A program made the position numbers and the translations under genes. DNA of 27,940 nt from CAYYVK01 sp964475145 (GTDB taxonomy: Archaea; Aenigmatarchaeota; Aenigmatarchaeia; CG10238-14; SCSR01): the NCBI GenBank assembly GCA_964475145.1, contig CAYYVK010000007.1, forward strand, positions 1 to 27,940, given 5' to 3'. The first letter of the stretch is position 1, and every line of letters starts with the position of its first letter. This document shows, piece by piece, positions 8,509-15,274 of this stretch. A model generated the notes under the pieces. That model was given only the letters and a program-made list of their open reading frames with translations, searched no databases and was not told where the DNA came from.

Positions 8509-8766
8509 TTATTTTTTAATACTATAAACAATTAAACCTGTTTTGTTTTCTTCTTTGGAATGAGGCAAAGGAATTGCTTGAACCTTATCCAATTTGACAA
8601 GCTCCTCTAAATATTTTTTAACAGTATTCCAGTTAACTGGTTTTTTCATCTCTGAAGAAAGATGGTTACAAATTGTTGAAACATTCATAGGAAAATTACT
8701 TTTAGATAATATCTCTAAAATTTTCGGTTGTATTTGATTTCTTATATTTGGTCTTCCCCTTTTCAT
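8509..8766 (-). CDS. Small winged-helix DNA-binding protein
   Basis: 85 residues from the ATG at 8766; a GTG at 8775 in the same frame is a possible alternative. A basic N-terminus (MKRGRPNIRNQ) reminiscent of an AT-hook core (KRGRP) precedes a winged helix: helices around ILEILSKSNFPMN, VSTICNHLSSEM and NWNTVKKYLEELVKL, then a basic wing ending IVYSIKK. It is the first gene of the run leading to the DP1-like subunit and PolB, 9 bp before the former. It is therefore a candidate regulator of that operon or an accessory DNA-binding factor; which of these cannot be told from sequence. AGTGGT stands 4 nt before the ATG. Confidence 0.8.
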   Translation of the reverse strand: MKRGRPNIRNQIQPKILEILSKSNFPMNVSTICNHLSSEMKKPVNWNTVKKYLEELVKLDKVQAIPLPHSKEENKTGLIVYSIKK

Positions 8767-9076
8767 TTTTACCACTTTTTATGAAATTTCTTATTTTATA
8801 GTATAAATTGTTTTATAAGAATTTGTTTAGCCGACTTGTGAAATTAAAAAAATGTTTACAGAGTTTTTAGATCACTATTTCTATAACGCTGTTATAGTTA
8901 ACAAAATCTTAAACTTCTTAATCTTTAGATTTCCATCGCATACAAGTAAAACAAAATTTTCAAAAATTCTTCACAAAAACCGTTAGAAACCTTGGATAAA
9001 ATTATTTAAAACATCATAAAAATTTTATGAAAACACACAAAAAATGTTTGAGATTTCATATAAAAAATTGGAAATT
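8767..9076. promoter_or_regulatory. AT-rich intergenic region with palindromes and repeated GAAATTTCATAAA elements
   Basis: 310 bp without a gene, upstream of the winged-helix/DP1/polB operon. A perfect inverted repeat CTATAAC-GCT-GTTATAG lies at 8881-8897 and a second, TCATAAAA-A-TTTTATGA, at 9014-9030. The 13-mer GAAATTTCATAAA occurs on the minus strand at 8778-8790, close to the operon start, and on the plus strand at 9071-9083, overlapping the end of the next gene. A variant, GAGATTTCATATA, lies at 9050-9062. TATA-like stretches at about 8791-8801 and 8812-8819 (read on minus) are 25-50 bp upstream of the ATG at 8766. No RNA gene or ORF is supportable here. Confidence 0.5.
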
Positions 9077-9451
9077 TCATAAATATTGTTCGAGACCATT
9101 AACAAAGAAAAATCTTTTAACAACAGCCAAAACTATTTCTTTATTTTCTTCGACAGGGAGGTAAATTGTAGGGTTAGAGTGTTTTACCTTTTTTAGGAAA
9201 CCAATCCTAACCAAGTTTTCCAACCTTTTTCTAAACCCTTCAACACCTATTTTAATTTGTCCGCTGTTTTTCATTTCTTTATATAAAATTGGAAAACAAT
9301 ATGGTTGAGAATTAAAACAACCAGATTTTAAGAGATAAAATTTTCTGATGATTTGAATGTCTACAAAATCCAATCGATCAACAATAGAAATTATATCGTC
9401 CAAGTTTTTTGGTTTTCTAATTTCTGTTAAACACCCTTCCTCTACCTTCAT
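9077..9451 (-). CDS. Hypothetical winged-helix protein
   Basis: 124 residues. A helical N-terminal part (NLDDIISIVDRLDFVDIQII) leads into a likely winged helix: YKEMKNSGQIKIGVEGFRKRLENLVRIGFLKKVKH, with the recognition-helix pattern followed by a wing (NPTIYLPVEENKEIV). Three cysteines are scattered without a clear metal-binding pair. It is probably transcribed alone, with an AT-rich promoter region at 9452-9503, and shares strand and fold type with the winged-helix gene downstream. A DNA-binding regulator is the best guess; no target is evident, although its 3' end overlaps one copy of the repeated 13-mer. Confidence 0.7.
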   Translation of the reverse strand: MKVEEGCLTEIRKPKNLDDIISIVDRLDFVDIQIIRKFYLLKSGCFNSQPYCFPILYKEMKNSGQIKIGVEGFRKRLENLVRIGFLKKVKHSNPTIYLPVEENKEIVLAVVKRFFFVNGLEQYL

Positions 9452-9503
9452 ACCATTAAATAAGAAATTTAATTTTTATAAATTCATTTGTATACTTCAA
9501 AAG

Positions 9504-10178
9504 TTATGTTAAGTTAATTAATTCAACATTGACGTTTTTCTCAGAAATTGTTATCAATCCACAATATCCTTCAGGAAATCTACCTGTGTTAATAATTTTT
9601 GTCTTTCCAATAAGATCCACACCTCTACTTTCATGTATATGGGAGCAGACGGCAACATCAGGTTGTTTACTTTCGATAAACTTTCTTATAGCTTCTGATC
9701 CGACATGAGCACCAGAAGAGATGACGTCAAGTTTAGTGTTAGCTGGTGGTGAATGTGTAACTTGTATTTTTACTTCAGCATCCTTAACATCATTATATCC
9801 CTTTTCCAACCCAATTTCTATTTCTTTTTCACTCGGCTCATAAGGCAAGTTAAACGGAGTTTTAGCTCCTCCGAACCCATAAAACCCAACATTCTCTATT
9901 ATAACGCCTTTGCCATGAATGCTTATTTTCTCTTTTTCGAAATAATCAATCAATTCTTTGTCCCATGCTCCAGGAACTACTAACAAAGGCTTACCAAAAG
10001 CCTTTAAACCAGCTACAATTAATTTACCAAGCTCTAGAGCAGTAAGCTTCTTAGTCGGAGAATCCAAAAAATCCCCATGACAAACAATTACATTAAATTT
10101 TAAGTTTTCGAGTTTCTCAGAGAAATTGACCAAACTTTCTAAGTCGTTGTGTATACAACTTACTGCTACTATCTTCAT
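9504..10178 (-). CDS. Calcineurin-like metallophosphoesterase, atypical metal site
   Basis: 224 residues, single domain. The fold is recognisable from VSCIHND (6-12), HGDFLD (34-39), PGAWD (69-73), VTHSPP (140-145), CSHIHES (178-184) and NTGRF. The later ligands are intact: Asp36, His142, His180 and His182. The first motif, normally SDxHG, has Cys8 in place of the bridging Asp, and the GNHD/GNCD motif has become GAWD, losing the usual Asn ligand. Activity may be altered or lost, so substrate prediction is not possible. It is transcribed divergently from hjc across only about 35 bp. Confidence 0.88.
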   Translation of the reverse strand: MKIVAVSCIHNDLESLVNFSEKLENLKFNVIVCHGDFLDSPTKKLTALELGKLIVAGLKAFGKPLLVVPGAWDKELIDYFEKEKISIHGKGVIIENVGFYGFGGAKTPFNLPYEPSEKEIEIGLEKGYNDVKDAEVKIQVTHSPPANTKLDVISSGAHVGSEAIRKFIESKQPDVAVCSHIHESRGVDLIGKTKIINTGRFPEGYCGLITISEKNVNVELINLT

Positions 10179-10213
10179 AAACTACATTATCTACCTAACT
10201 AAATATTTATTTG

Positions 10214-10543
10214 ATGTTCTCTAAAGCAAAAGGTTACAAGGTAGAAAGAAAAATAAGACTAGAGTTTGAGAAGAGAGGATGGTTAGTAGTTCGTGCAGGA
10301 GCAAGCCTTGGAGAAGCTGACCTAATTTGTTTAAAAAATGGAAGATGTGTTTTGGTCCAGGTTAAGTCTACTAAGAAAGAAAAGCTATACTACTACGGTC
10401 CTATGAAGAAGAAAATAGCAGGCTTTCCATATCTTCTGATAGTTGATTTTGGTTATGGAACTATTAGAGTGACAGAACCAAAACATAAAATACTTAAAAC
10501 AAGTGGGGTTAGTCTTCAAGAATTCCTAGAAAAAAATAAATAG
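10214..10543 (+). CDS. hjc: Holliday junction resolvase Hjc
   Basis: 109 residues from the ATG at 10214; a TTG at 10211 is also in frame. Hjc is a dimeric nuclease of the PD-(D/E)xK superfamily that resolves four-way junctions in archaeal recombination. KGYKVERKIRLEFEKRGW carries the conserved Glu11, VVRAGASLGEADLI the conserved Ser31 and Asp36, and VQVKSTKK the catalytic Lys51. The usual acidic residue of the ExK motif is Gln49, a change tolerated in some members of this superfamily. The length is typical. It is followed after 31 bp by the CBS/zinc-ribbon gene on the same strand, which may or may not be co-transcribed. Confidence 0.88.
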   Translation: MFSKAKGYKVERKIRLEFEKRGWLVVRAGASLGEADLICLKNGRCVLVQVKSTKKEKLYYYGPMKKKIAGFPYLLIVDFGYGTIRVTEPKHKILKTSGVSLQEFLEKNK

Positions 10544-10574
10544 TCATAACAAAAAATCTATATAGTGGTTAGAA

Positions 10575-11120
10575 ATGCCAATATACGTTAAAGATATAAT
10601 GGCCAAACCCGTGAAGACGATTGATTACAACAAAACAATAAAGGACGCTGCAACATTGATGAAAAAATATGGAAAAGGATCTTTAATAGTAGTTAAGAAC
10701 AAGAAACCAGTAGGTATAATAACAGCAGACGATATTATTCATAAGATTGTTGCTAAGAACATTAAACCCACTTCTATCAAAGTAAAACAAGTGATGTCTT
10801 CACCACTAATAACAATAACCCCAGATAGCACATGTGTAGACGCTGCTAAAAAGATGAGGAGAAACAATATAAAAAGACTACCTGTAGTAGATGGTGGTAA
10901 ATTGGTCGGAGTCGTGTCGTTAGATGATATAGCAGTTGCAGTACCAGAGTTTACCCAATACCTTGAAGAAAGACTAGAAACTACAAAAGAACCTTTAGAA
11001 ATAAAAGAAGAAGTAACTTCAGGTATTTGTGAGTCGTGTGGAGAATATTCAGAAGAGCTTAAACTTTTCAACGGAGAATGGCTTTGTGAGACGTGTAGAG
11101 AAGACTTAAAATCAGAGTAG
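10575..11120 (+). CDS. Tandem CBS-domain protein with C-terminal zinc ribbon
   Basis: 181 residues. Two CBS domains occupy about 1-60 (VKDIMAKPVKTI to GIITADDII) and 70-125 (VKQVMSSPLITI to GVVSLDDIA), together forming one adenosyl-ligand-binding Bateman module. After a charged linker, a zinc ribbon follows with Cys152, Cys155, Cys171 and Cys174. This pairing of CBS domains with a zinc ribbon is known in archaea, where it is usually annotated as a possible energy- or nucleotide-sensing regulator. The ligand and target are unknown. AGTGGT lies 5 nt before the start. The 3' end overlaps the convergent thpR gene by nine bases. Confidence 0.9.
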   Translation: MPIYVKDIMAKPVKTIDYNKTIKDAATLMKKYGKGSLIVVKNKKPVGIITADDIIHKIVAKNIKPTSIKVKQVMSSPLITITPDSTCVDAAKKMRRNNIKRLPVVDGGKLVGVVSLDDIAVAVPEFTQYLEERLETTKEPLEIKEEVTSGICESCGEYSEELKLFNGEWLCETCREDLKSE

Positions 11121-11642
11121 TTTAAACTCCTTTATAATGCTATAGACCGGACCACCCTTTTTTAATTCGCTTTTAATCACATACACAGAATCTACTAAAA
11201 AGTCTATTTTCCCTACTTGAAACTCTTTCAATTTTTGCACTACATAGTTCTTACTTTCTACTCTTTTAACTCTACACAGAGTTACATGCGGTGGTTTAGC
11301 ATCACCACCAACTTCCTTATTAATTTTATAGATTAATTCCTCCAACTCACTACTTACAACACTCAAAACTAAAACTCTGATAAAATTTTCATTTGGAACG
11401 AACTTTATACCATCTAAAGTTGCTCTAATAGCTTTCACATTTTTACATACATTCCCTAACGAACTAATTATACCCTCTAAGGCCTCTTCTTTTACATTAC
11501 CTAGGAAAGAAAAGCATATGTGTAAGTTCTCACGTTCTACAAACTTACAAACAATAGGTAATTTTTTAATTTCTTCTTGAATAGAAACTACCTTTTCTTT
11601 TATAATTTCAGGTAGGAGGAACCCCACAAAACATCTTACCAT
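11112..11642 (-). CDS. thpR: RNA 2',3'-cyclic phosphodiesterase (LigT/ThpR family)
   Basis: 176 residues, the normal size. The family hydrolyses 2',3'-cyclic phosphate at RNA ends, and some members also ligate tRNA halves. Two HxTx motifs define the active site. The second is canonical (PHVTL, His119-Thr121). The first reads LHICF (His41-Cys43), so the first Thr/Ser is a Cys while the His is kept. The N-terminal RCFVGFLLPE matches the conserved start of the family. No Shine-Dalgarno is obvious, and an AT-rich stretch about 28 bp upstream suggests a short or absent leader. It is convergent with the CBS gene and divergent from the PRC-barrel gene. Confidence 0.9.
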   Translation of the reverse strand: MVRCFVGFLLPEIIKEKVVSIQEEIKKLPIVCKFVERENLHICFSFLGNVKEEALEGIISSLGNVCKNVKAIRATLDGIKFVPNENFIRVLVLSVVSSELEELIYKINKEVGGDAKPPHVTLCRVKRVESKNYVVQKLKEFQVGKIDFLVDSVYVIKSELKKGGPVYSIIKEFKLL

Positions 11643-11703
11643 AAAAATTAGATGAGATTAAAAAGTTAAATACTATCTTAACAATATATAATTTAGTGAT
11701 GCA

Positions 11704-11967
11704 ATGGTAGACACAAGAGTAAGAGCTAATGACATAATAGGAAAGCCGATAGTGAGCGAAGAAACTGGTAGAAAGTTTGGTGTTGTTGCCAACATAGATT
11801 TTGTCACGGAAAGTGGTGAGTTGTTAAACATAGTAGTAGAACAACCTACAAAACCTTTGATAGATTTGAACCTTAAAACAGACGAGAAAGGAAGATACTT
11901 GATACCTTTTACTGCTGTTAAAAGTGTTGGAGATTTTGTAATAGTTTCAGAAAGTGAGCTTGTTTAA
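11704..11967 (+). CDS. PRC-barrel domain protein
   Basis: 87 residues, a single PRC barrel: RANDIIGKPIVSEETGRKFGVVANIDF, then LLNIVVEQP, and closing strands YLIPFTAVKSVGDFVIVSE. Small archaeal PRC-barrel proteins of this size are widespread. Those encoded near cell-division genes have been linked to FtsZ-based division in some archaea, but here the neighbours are thpR and kae1, so no partner can be assigned. AGTGATG just upstream is a reasonable Shine-Dalgarno. The 3' end overlaps the convergent kae1 gene by four bases. Confidence 0.88.
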   Translation: MVDTRVRANDIIGKPIVSEETGRKFGVVANIDFVTESGELLNIVVEQPTKPLIDLNLKTDEKGRYLIPFTAVKSVGDFVIVSESELV

Positions 11968-12968
11968 GCCCATGTTATATTTACTTCATCTATTCTCCAT
12001 CTAGGCTTTATTTTGTCTTTAAAGGTAGGTTTCCATCCACTCTTATAGGCTAGCAATCCATTCCAAGCTATCATTACTCCATTATCACCTGAATAATCTT
12101 TAGATACAACATAAAAGCTTGCTCCTCTTTCTTTACACATTTTTTCCATCATCTCTTGCAATCTTTTATTAGATGCCACACCACCAACTAATAAAACTTC
12201 CTTCTTGCCTGTATGAGCAAGAGCCCTTTCTGTCACTTCTACAATCATAGCAAAACAAACTTCTTGTAAAGAATAGGCAATATCTTCTTTTGCTATCCCC
12301 TTCTTTAACAAATTAATTGCAGCAGTTTGTATTCCAGCAAAAGAAACATCCATTCCTTTAACTACATACGGTAATTCTACATATTTTCCACTTTTAGCCA
12401 ATTTTTCTATTTCTGGACCACCAGGGGCCTTAAGTTGCATCTCTCTTGCAACCACGTCTAAAAGATTACCTAAGCTAATGTCTTCTGTTTCTCCAAAAAT
12501 TCTGTATCTTCCTTCAACAAATGAAATTATTTGTGTGTTTCCACCACTCAGATAAACAAAGACGGGATCTCTAGCGCTCGTAGTCAATTTTCCAATTTCT
12601 AAATGGGCACAACAATGGTTTACTTTAACCAATGGTTTCCTATACTTTTTGGAAAGTTCGGTCGTAAAGTTAGCAGTCACAATCAGAGGAGGAGGTAAAC
12701 CCGGTCCTGCAGAATATGCTATAACGTCTACATTTTCAATTTCTAAATTAGAGGTTTGTAAAGCACGAGATAGAACGTTTTCCTTAACTTTTTCATGATG
12801 TTTTGCAGCTTCTTGAGGAAGTATACCTTTCCCTAAAGGAGGAATGTAAACATCTCTTTCGTTTGCTAACACTTCCCCTTTTTCGTTGACAATTCCAACA
12901 CCGAAGGTATTTCTGCAGCTTTAAGCTAGGGCAGTACCTTCAATCCCAAGACAAATGATTCTTCCCAT
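11964..12968 (-). CDS. kae1: tRNA N6-adenosine threonylcarbamoyltransferase Kae1 (KEOPS), interrupted by an 18-nt intron
   Basis: Kae1 is the catalytic KEOPS subunit that makes t6A37 in ANN-decoding tRNAs. The gene begins at the ATG at 12968 (MGRIICLGIEGTA), meets TAA at codon 16 (12923-12921), then resumes in the same frame with TFGVGIVNEKGEVLANERD. Removing 12911-12928 gives 328 residues with an intact N-terminal motif, GIEGTAHTFGVG. The iron-binding NHCCAH, the YLSGGNTQ loop, LLVGGVASN and SGDNGVMIAW are all present, and the length is normal for Kae1 without Bud32. Translation of unspliced RNA would stop after 15 codons, and an internal GTG at 12872 would lack the ATP-binding start. AGTGGT precedes the ATG. 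It is divergent from hel308. I regard it as functional and spliced, not a pseudogene. Confidence 0.93.
12911..12928 (-). other. Bulge-helix-bulge intron (18 nt) in kae1
   Basis: Read on the minus strand, GAAGGTA (12941-12935) pairs with TACCTTC (12909-12903), extendable by three pairs, two of them G-U. CTGC (12934-12931) pairs with GCAG (12916-12913), and AGCT (12927-12924) pairs with AGCT (12920-12917) across a TAA loop. The only unpaired bases are the 3-nt bulge CCT (12930-12928) on one strand and the 3-nt bulge AAA (12912-12910) on the other, separated by the 4-bp central helix: a canonical hBHBh' substrate of the archaeal tRNA splicing endonuclease. Cutting after the second base of each bulge removes 12911-12928, including the stop codon, and joins GCC-C to AT-ACC, giving Ala-His-Thr. 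Confidence 0.9.
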
Positions 12969-13016
12969 TTTACCACTTTCTTAATTAATGTAAAAGTAAA
13001 AATAAATTGTGGTTTG
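12969..13016. promoter_or_regulatory. Divergent promoter region, kae1 / hel308
   Basis: 48 bp, nearly all A+T. On the minus strand, TTTATTTTTAC lies about 26-36 bp before the kae1 ATG, a spacing that fits a TATA box for a transcript with almost no leader. On plus, TTAATTAAT (12981-12989) lies about 28-36 bp before the hel308 start. Both genes carry a GTGGT motif 3 nt before ATG. No other element is seen. Confidence 0.4.
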
Positions 13017-15176
13017 ATGGAGGAAGAAGAATTGATTAAAAAACTTTTAGAAATTTCCAACTTTAAGGAACTCAATCCTGTACAAAAAGAAGCTTTAGAG
13101 AAAGGTCTTCTAAAAGGGAAAAATCTTGTTATATTTGCTCCTACAGCAAGTGGGAAAACATTTTGTGCTGAACTTGCTGCGATAAAAACAATCCTTGAGA
13201 AAGGAGAAAAAGTCGTTTATATGGTCCCTTTAGTTGCTTTAGCAAACGAAAAATATCAAGAATTTAAGAAGAAATACTCTCAACTTGGAATAAAAGTTGC
13301 TCTAAGTGTTGGCGACTTGGATAGTGCTGACCCATTTTTAAGAAACTACCAACTTATAGTGGTTTCAAACGAAAAGATGGACTCTTTAATAAGACACGGC
13401 GCTGATTGGATTAGGGATGTAGGTTTAATAATTGCTGATGAGATCCACTTGTTAGACCAACCAGATAGAGGGCCAACATTAGAAGTTACTTTAACTCTAT
13501 TAAGAAAATTAATTCCAAATTGTCAACTTTTAGCATTATCAGCAACGATTAAGAATGCAAAAGAGCTTGCTAAATGGCTTGACGCAGAAACAGTGACTTC
13601 AGAATGGAGACCGGTAAAACTTTATAAAGGTGTTGGCTATCCGTATCAGGTTAGATTTTTAGATAAAGATGGTTACGAGCTTGAACCAAACTTACCACTA
13701 GAAGAGTCTATAGTGAAAAACACTCTGAACTTAAGAAAACAAGCCTTAATCTTTGTTTCCACTCGAAAGAGTGCAGAAAGTTTGGCAGAAAAACTAGGGA
13801 AAGTTGTTGCTCAATATTTGTCAAAGAACGAAATTAGGGAATTGGAAAAAATCGCAAACGAGGTCGAAAATGTATTAGAAGTTCCTACCCAACAATGCAA
13901 AAAAATTGCAAAATGCGTCAGACTTGGCTGCGCTTTTCATCATGCAGGGCTTTTATACAAACAAAGATTGATGATAGAAGAAAATTTCAAGAACAGTTTA
14001 ATTAAAGTTATTGTTGCAACCCCTTCTTTAGCTTATGGTGTAAATTTGCCTTCATTTCGTGTAATAATGCGAGACTTGAAAAGATATCATACTGGCATAG
14101 GTTCTGTTTTTGTTCCTGTATTGGATGTGCAACAAATGCTAGGACGTGCAGGACGCCCCCAATACGATTCGTATGGAGAAGGGATTATTTTAGCTAGAAG
14201 CGAAGAAGAGGCAGAAGAGATTATTGACCACTACTTTTATGGAGCATTGGAAGAAATAAATTCAAAGCTTGCATTTGAACCTATTTTAAGAATGTACGTC
14301 TTAGCTTTAATTGCAGCCGAGTTTTGTAAATCAGAAAAAAGTCTAATCGAGTTTTTCTCCAAAACATTTTATGCTTTTCAGTACAGGGATATTTCAGCTA
14401 TAGAGGAAAAAATTTTTGAGATTCTAAAAAACTTGAAAGAATGGAAATTTATAGAAAAGGAAAAGGGTAAGCTTGTGGCAACTCGAATAGGAAAAAGAGT
14501 TTCAGAACTTTATATAGATCCGTTAACAGCACATCATTTTATCGAGTGTTTGGCTGAGGCTAGAAGAAAAGAAACCCAACCATTCAGCTTTTTACAAGTG
14601 ATTTGCAACACGATTGAAATGCAACCTTTATTAGGGCTAAGAGTTGGAGAGTTTTCTGAGCTCAATGAAATAATAGCGAAAAGAGAAGATCAGCTCTTAC
14701 AAAAAATTCCAGAGGAGTGGGATTTAGAATTTGACGAATTCTTAAGGAGTGTAAAAACTGCTTTGATGTTTGAGGCTTGGATAAACGAGGCAACAGAAGA
14801 TGAAATTCTTACAAAGTTTAAAGTCGCTCCTGGAGAATTTTACAACAGAAGAGAAATTGCTGATTGGCTTATTTACTCTTTACATGAGCTAGCTTTATTG
14901 TTGGGATATAAAGAGTTGTTAAAGCATATAAGAAAGCTTAGGGTAAGACTGGAGTATGGTGTGAAAGAAGAATTAATTCCTTTAGTCAGAATCAAAGGAA
15001 TAGGAAGAGTTAGAGCGAGAAAACTATTTTCTTCAGGATTAAATTCGATTCAAAAATTGAGAAAAATTCCTCTCGAGAGTTTAGGCAGGATAGTTGGGCC
15101 AAAAATAGCGGTTTTGATTAAACAACAACTAGAAAATACAAAAAAGAAAGAGGAAAAACAAGAGAAACTTTTCTAG
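13017..15176 (+). CDS. hel308: ATP-dependent DNA helicase Hel308
   Basis: 719 residues from the ATG at 13017; a TTG at 13014 is in frame. Hel308 is a Ski2-like 3'-5' helicase acting at stalled replication forks. The helicase motifs appear in order: LNPVQKEAL (Q motif), APTASGKT (Walker A), DEIH (Walker B), SATI (III), FVSTRKSAE (IV), FHHAGL, ATPSLAYGVN (V) and QMLGRAGRP (VI). These are followed by the winged helix and the ratchet domain. The C-terminal helix-hairpin-helix RIKGIGRVRARKLFSSG matches the Hel308 C-terminal domain, and the length is usual for the family. The tail ends in a Lys/Glu-rich stretch with a final EKLF. It ends three bases before the convergent tRNA gene. Confidence 0.95.
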   Translation: MEEEELIKKLLEISNFKELNPVQKEALEKGLLKGKNLVIFAPTASGKTFCAELAAIKTILEKGEKVVYMVPLVALANEKYQEFKKKYSQLGIKVALSVGDLDSADPFLRNYQLIVVSNEKMDSLIRHGADWIRDVGLIIADEIHLLDQPDRGPTLEVTLTLLRKLIPNCQLLALSATIKNAKELAKWLDAETVTSEWRPVKLYKGVGYPYQVRFLDKDGYELEPNLPLEESIVKNTLNLRKQALIFVSTRKSAESLAEKLGKVVAQYLSKNEIRELEKIANEVENVLEVPTQQCKKIAKCVRLGCAFHHAGLLYKQRLMIEENFKNSLIKVIVATPSLAYGVNLPSFRVIMRDLKRYHTGIGSVFVPVLDVQQMLGRAGRPQYDSYGEGIILARSEEEAEEIIDHYFYGALEEINSKLAFEPILRMYVLALIAAEFCKSEKSLIEFFSKTFYAFQYRDISAIEEKIFEILKNLKEWKFIEKEKGKLVATRIGKRVSELYIDPLTAHHFIECLAEARRKETQPFSFLQVICNTIEMQPLLGLRVGEFSELNEIIAKREDQLLQKIPEEWDLEFDEFLRSVKTALMFEAWINEATEDEILTKFKVAPGEFYNRREIADWLIYSLHELALLLGYKELLKHIRKLRVRLEYGVKEELIPLVRIKGIGRVRARKLFSSGLNSIQKLRKIPLESLGRIVGPKIAVLIKQQLENTKKKEEKQEKLF

Positions 15177-15179
15177 TTG

Positions 15180-15266
15180 TGGGGATGTTGGGATTTGAAC
15201 CCAAGTCACAGCCTTTTCCTTTCTCACCCGAAGGCTGGATCCTAGACCAAGCTAGACGACATCCCC
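15180..15266 (-). tRNA. tRNA-Pro(CGG) with a 12-nt intron at 37/38
   Basis: Acceptor GGGGATG (15266-15260) pairs with CATCCCC (15187-15181), with discriminator A at 15180 and no encoded CCA. The D arm runs 15257-15239 with GG at 15248-15247, the anticodon stem is CAGCC (15237-15233) with GGCTG (15213-15209), and the T arm is TTGGG-TTCAAAT-CCCAA (15204-15188). Nineteen bases lie between the anticodon stem halves, 12 more than a normal loop. Placing the intron at 15226-15215 leaves the loop TTCGGGA, giving anticodon CGG with G37, as expected for proline. The precursor can form a relaxed bulge-helix-bulge with bulges GGT and AAA, a central helix of three pairs plus a G-A opposition, and a 5-nt loop. 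Confidence 0.92.
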
Positions 15267-15274
15267 TTCCTACT

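Noticed and set aside
7937..8527. 196-codon plus-strand open frame opposite the DP1-like gene
   Set aside because: The minus-strand protein has recognisable domains and operon context; this frame has low-complexity Ser/Thr/Ile content and no initiation signal.
12921..12923. kae1 as a pseudogene, or stop-codon readthrough at TAA
   Set aside because: Frame and all other motifs are intact, TAA is not the pyrrolysine codon, and the stop sits in a perfect bulge-helix-bulge whose removal restores the conserved His. Splicing explains everything with one assumption.
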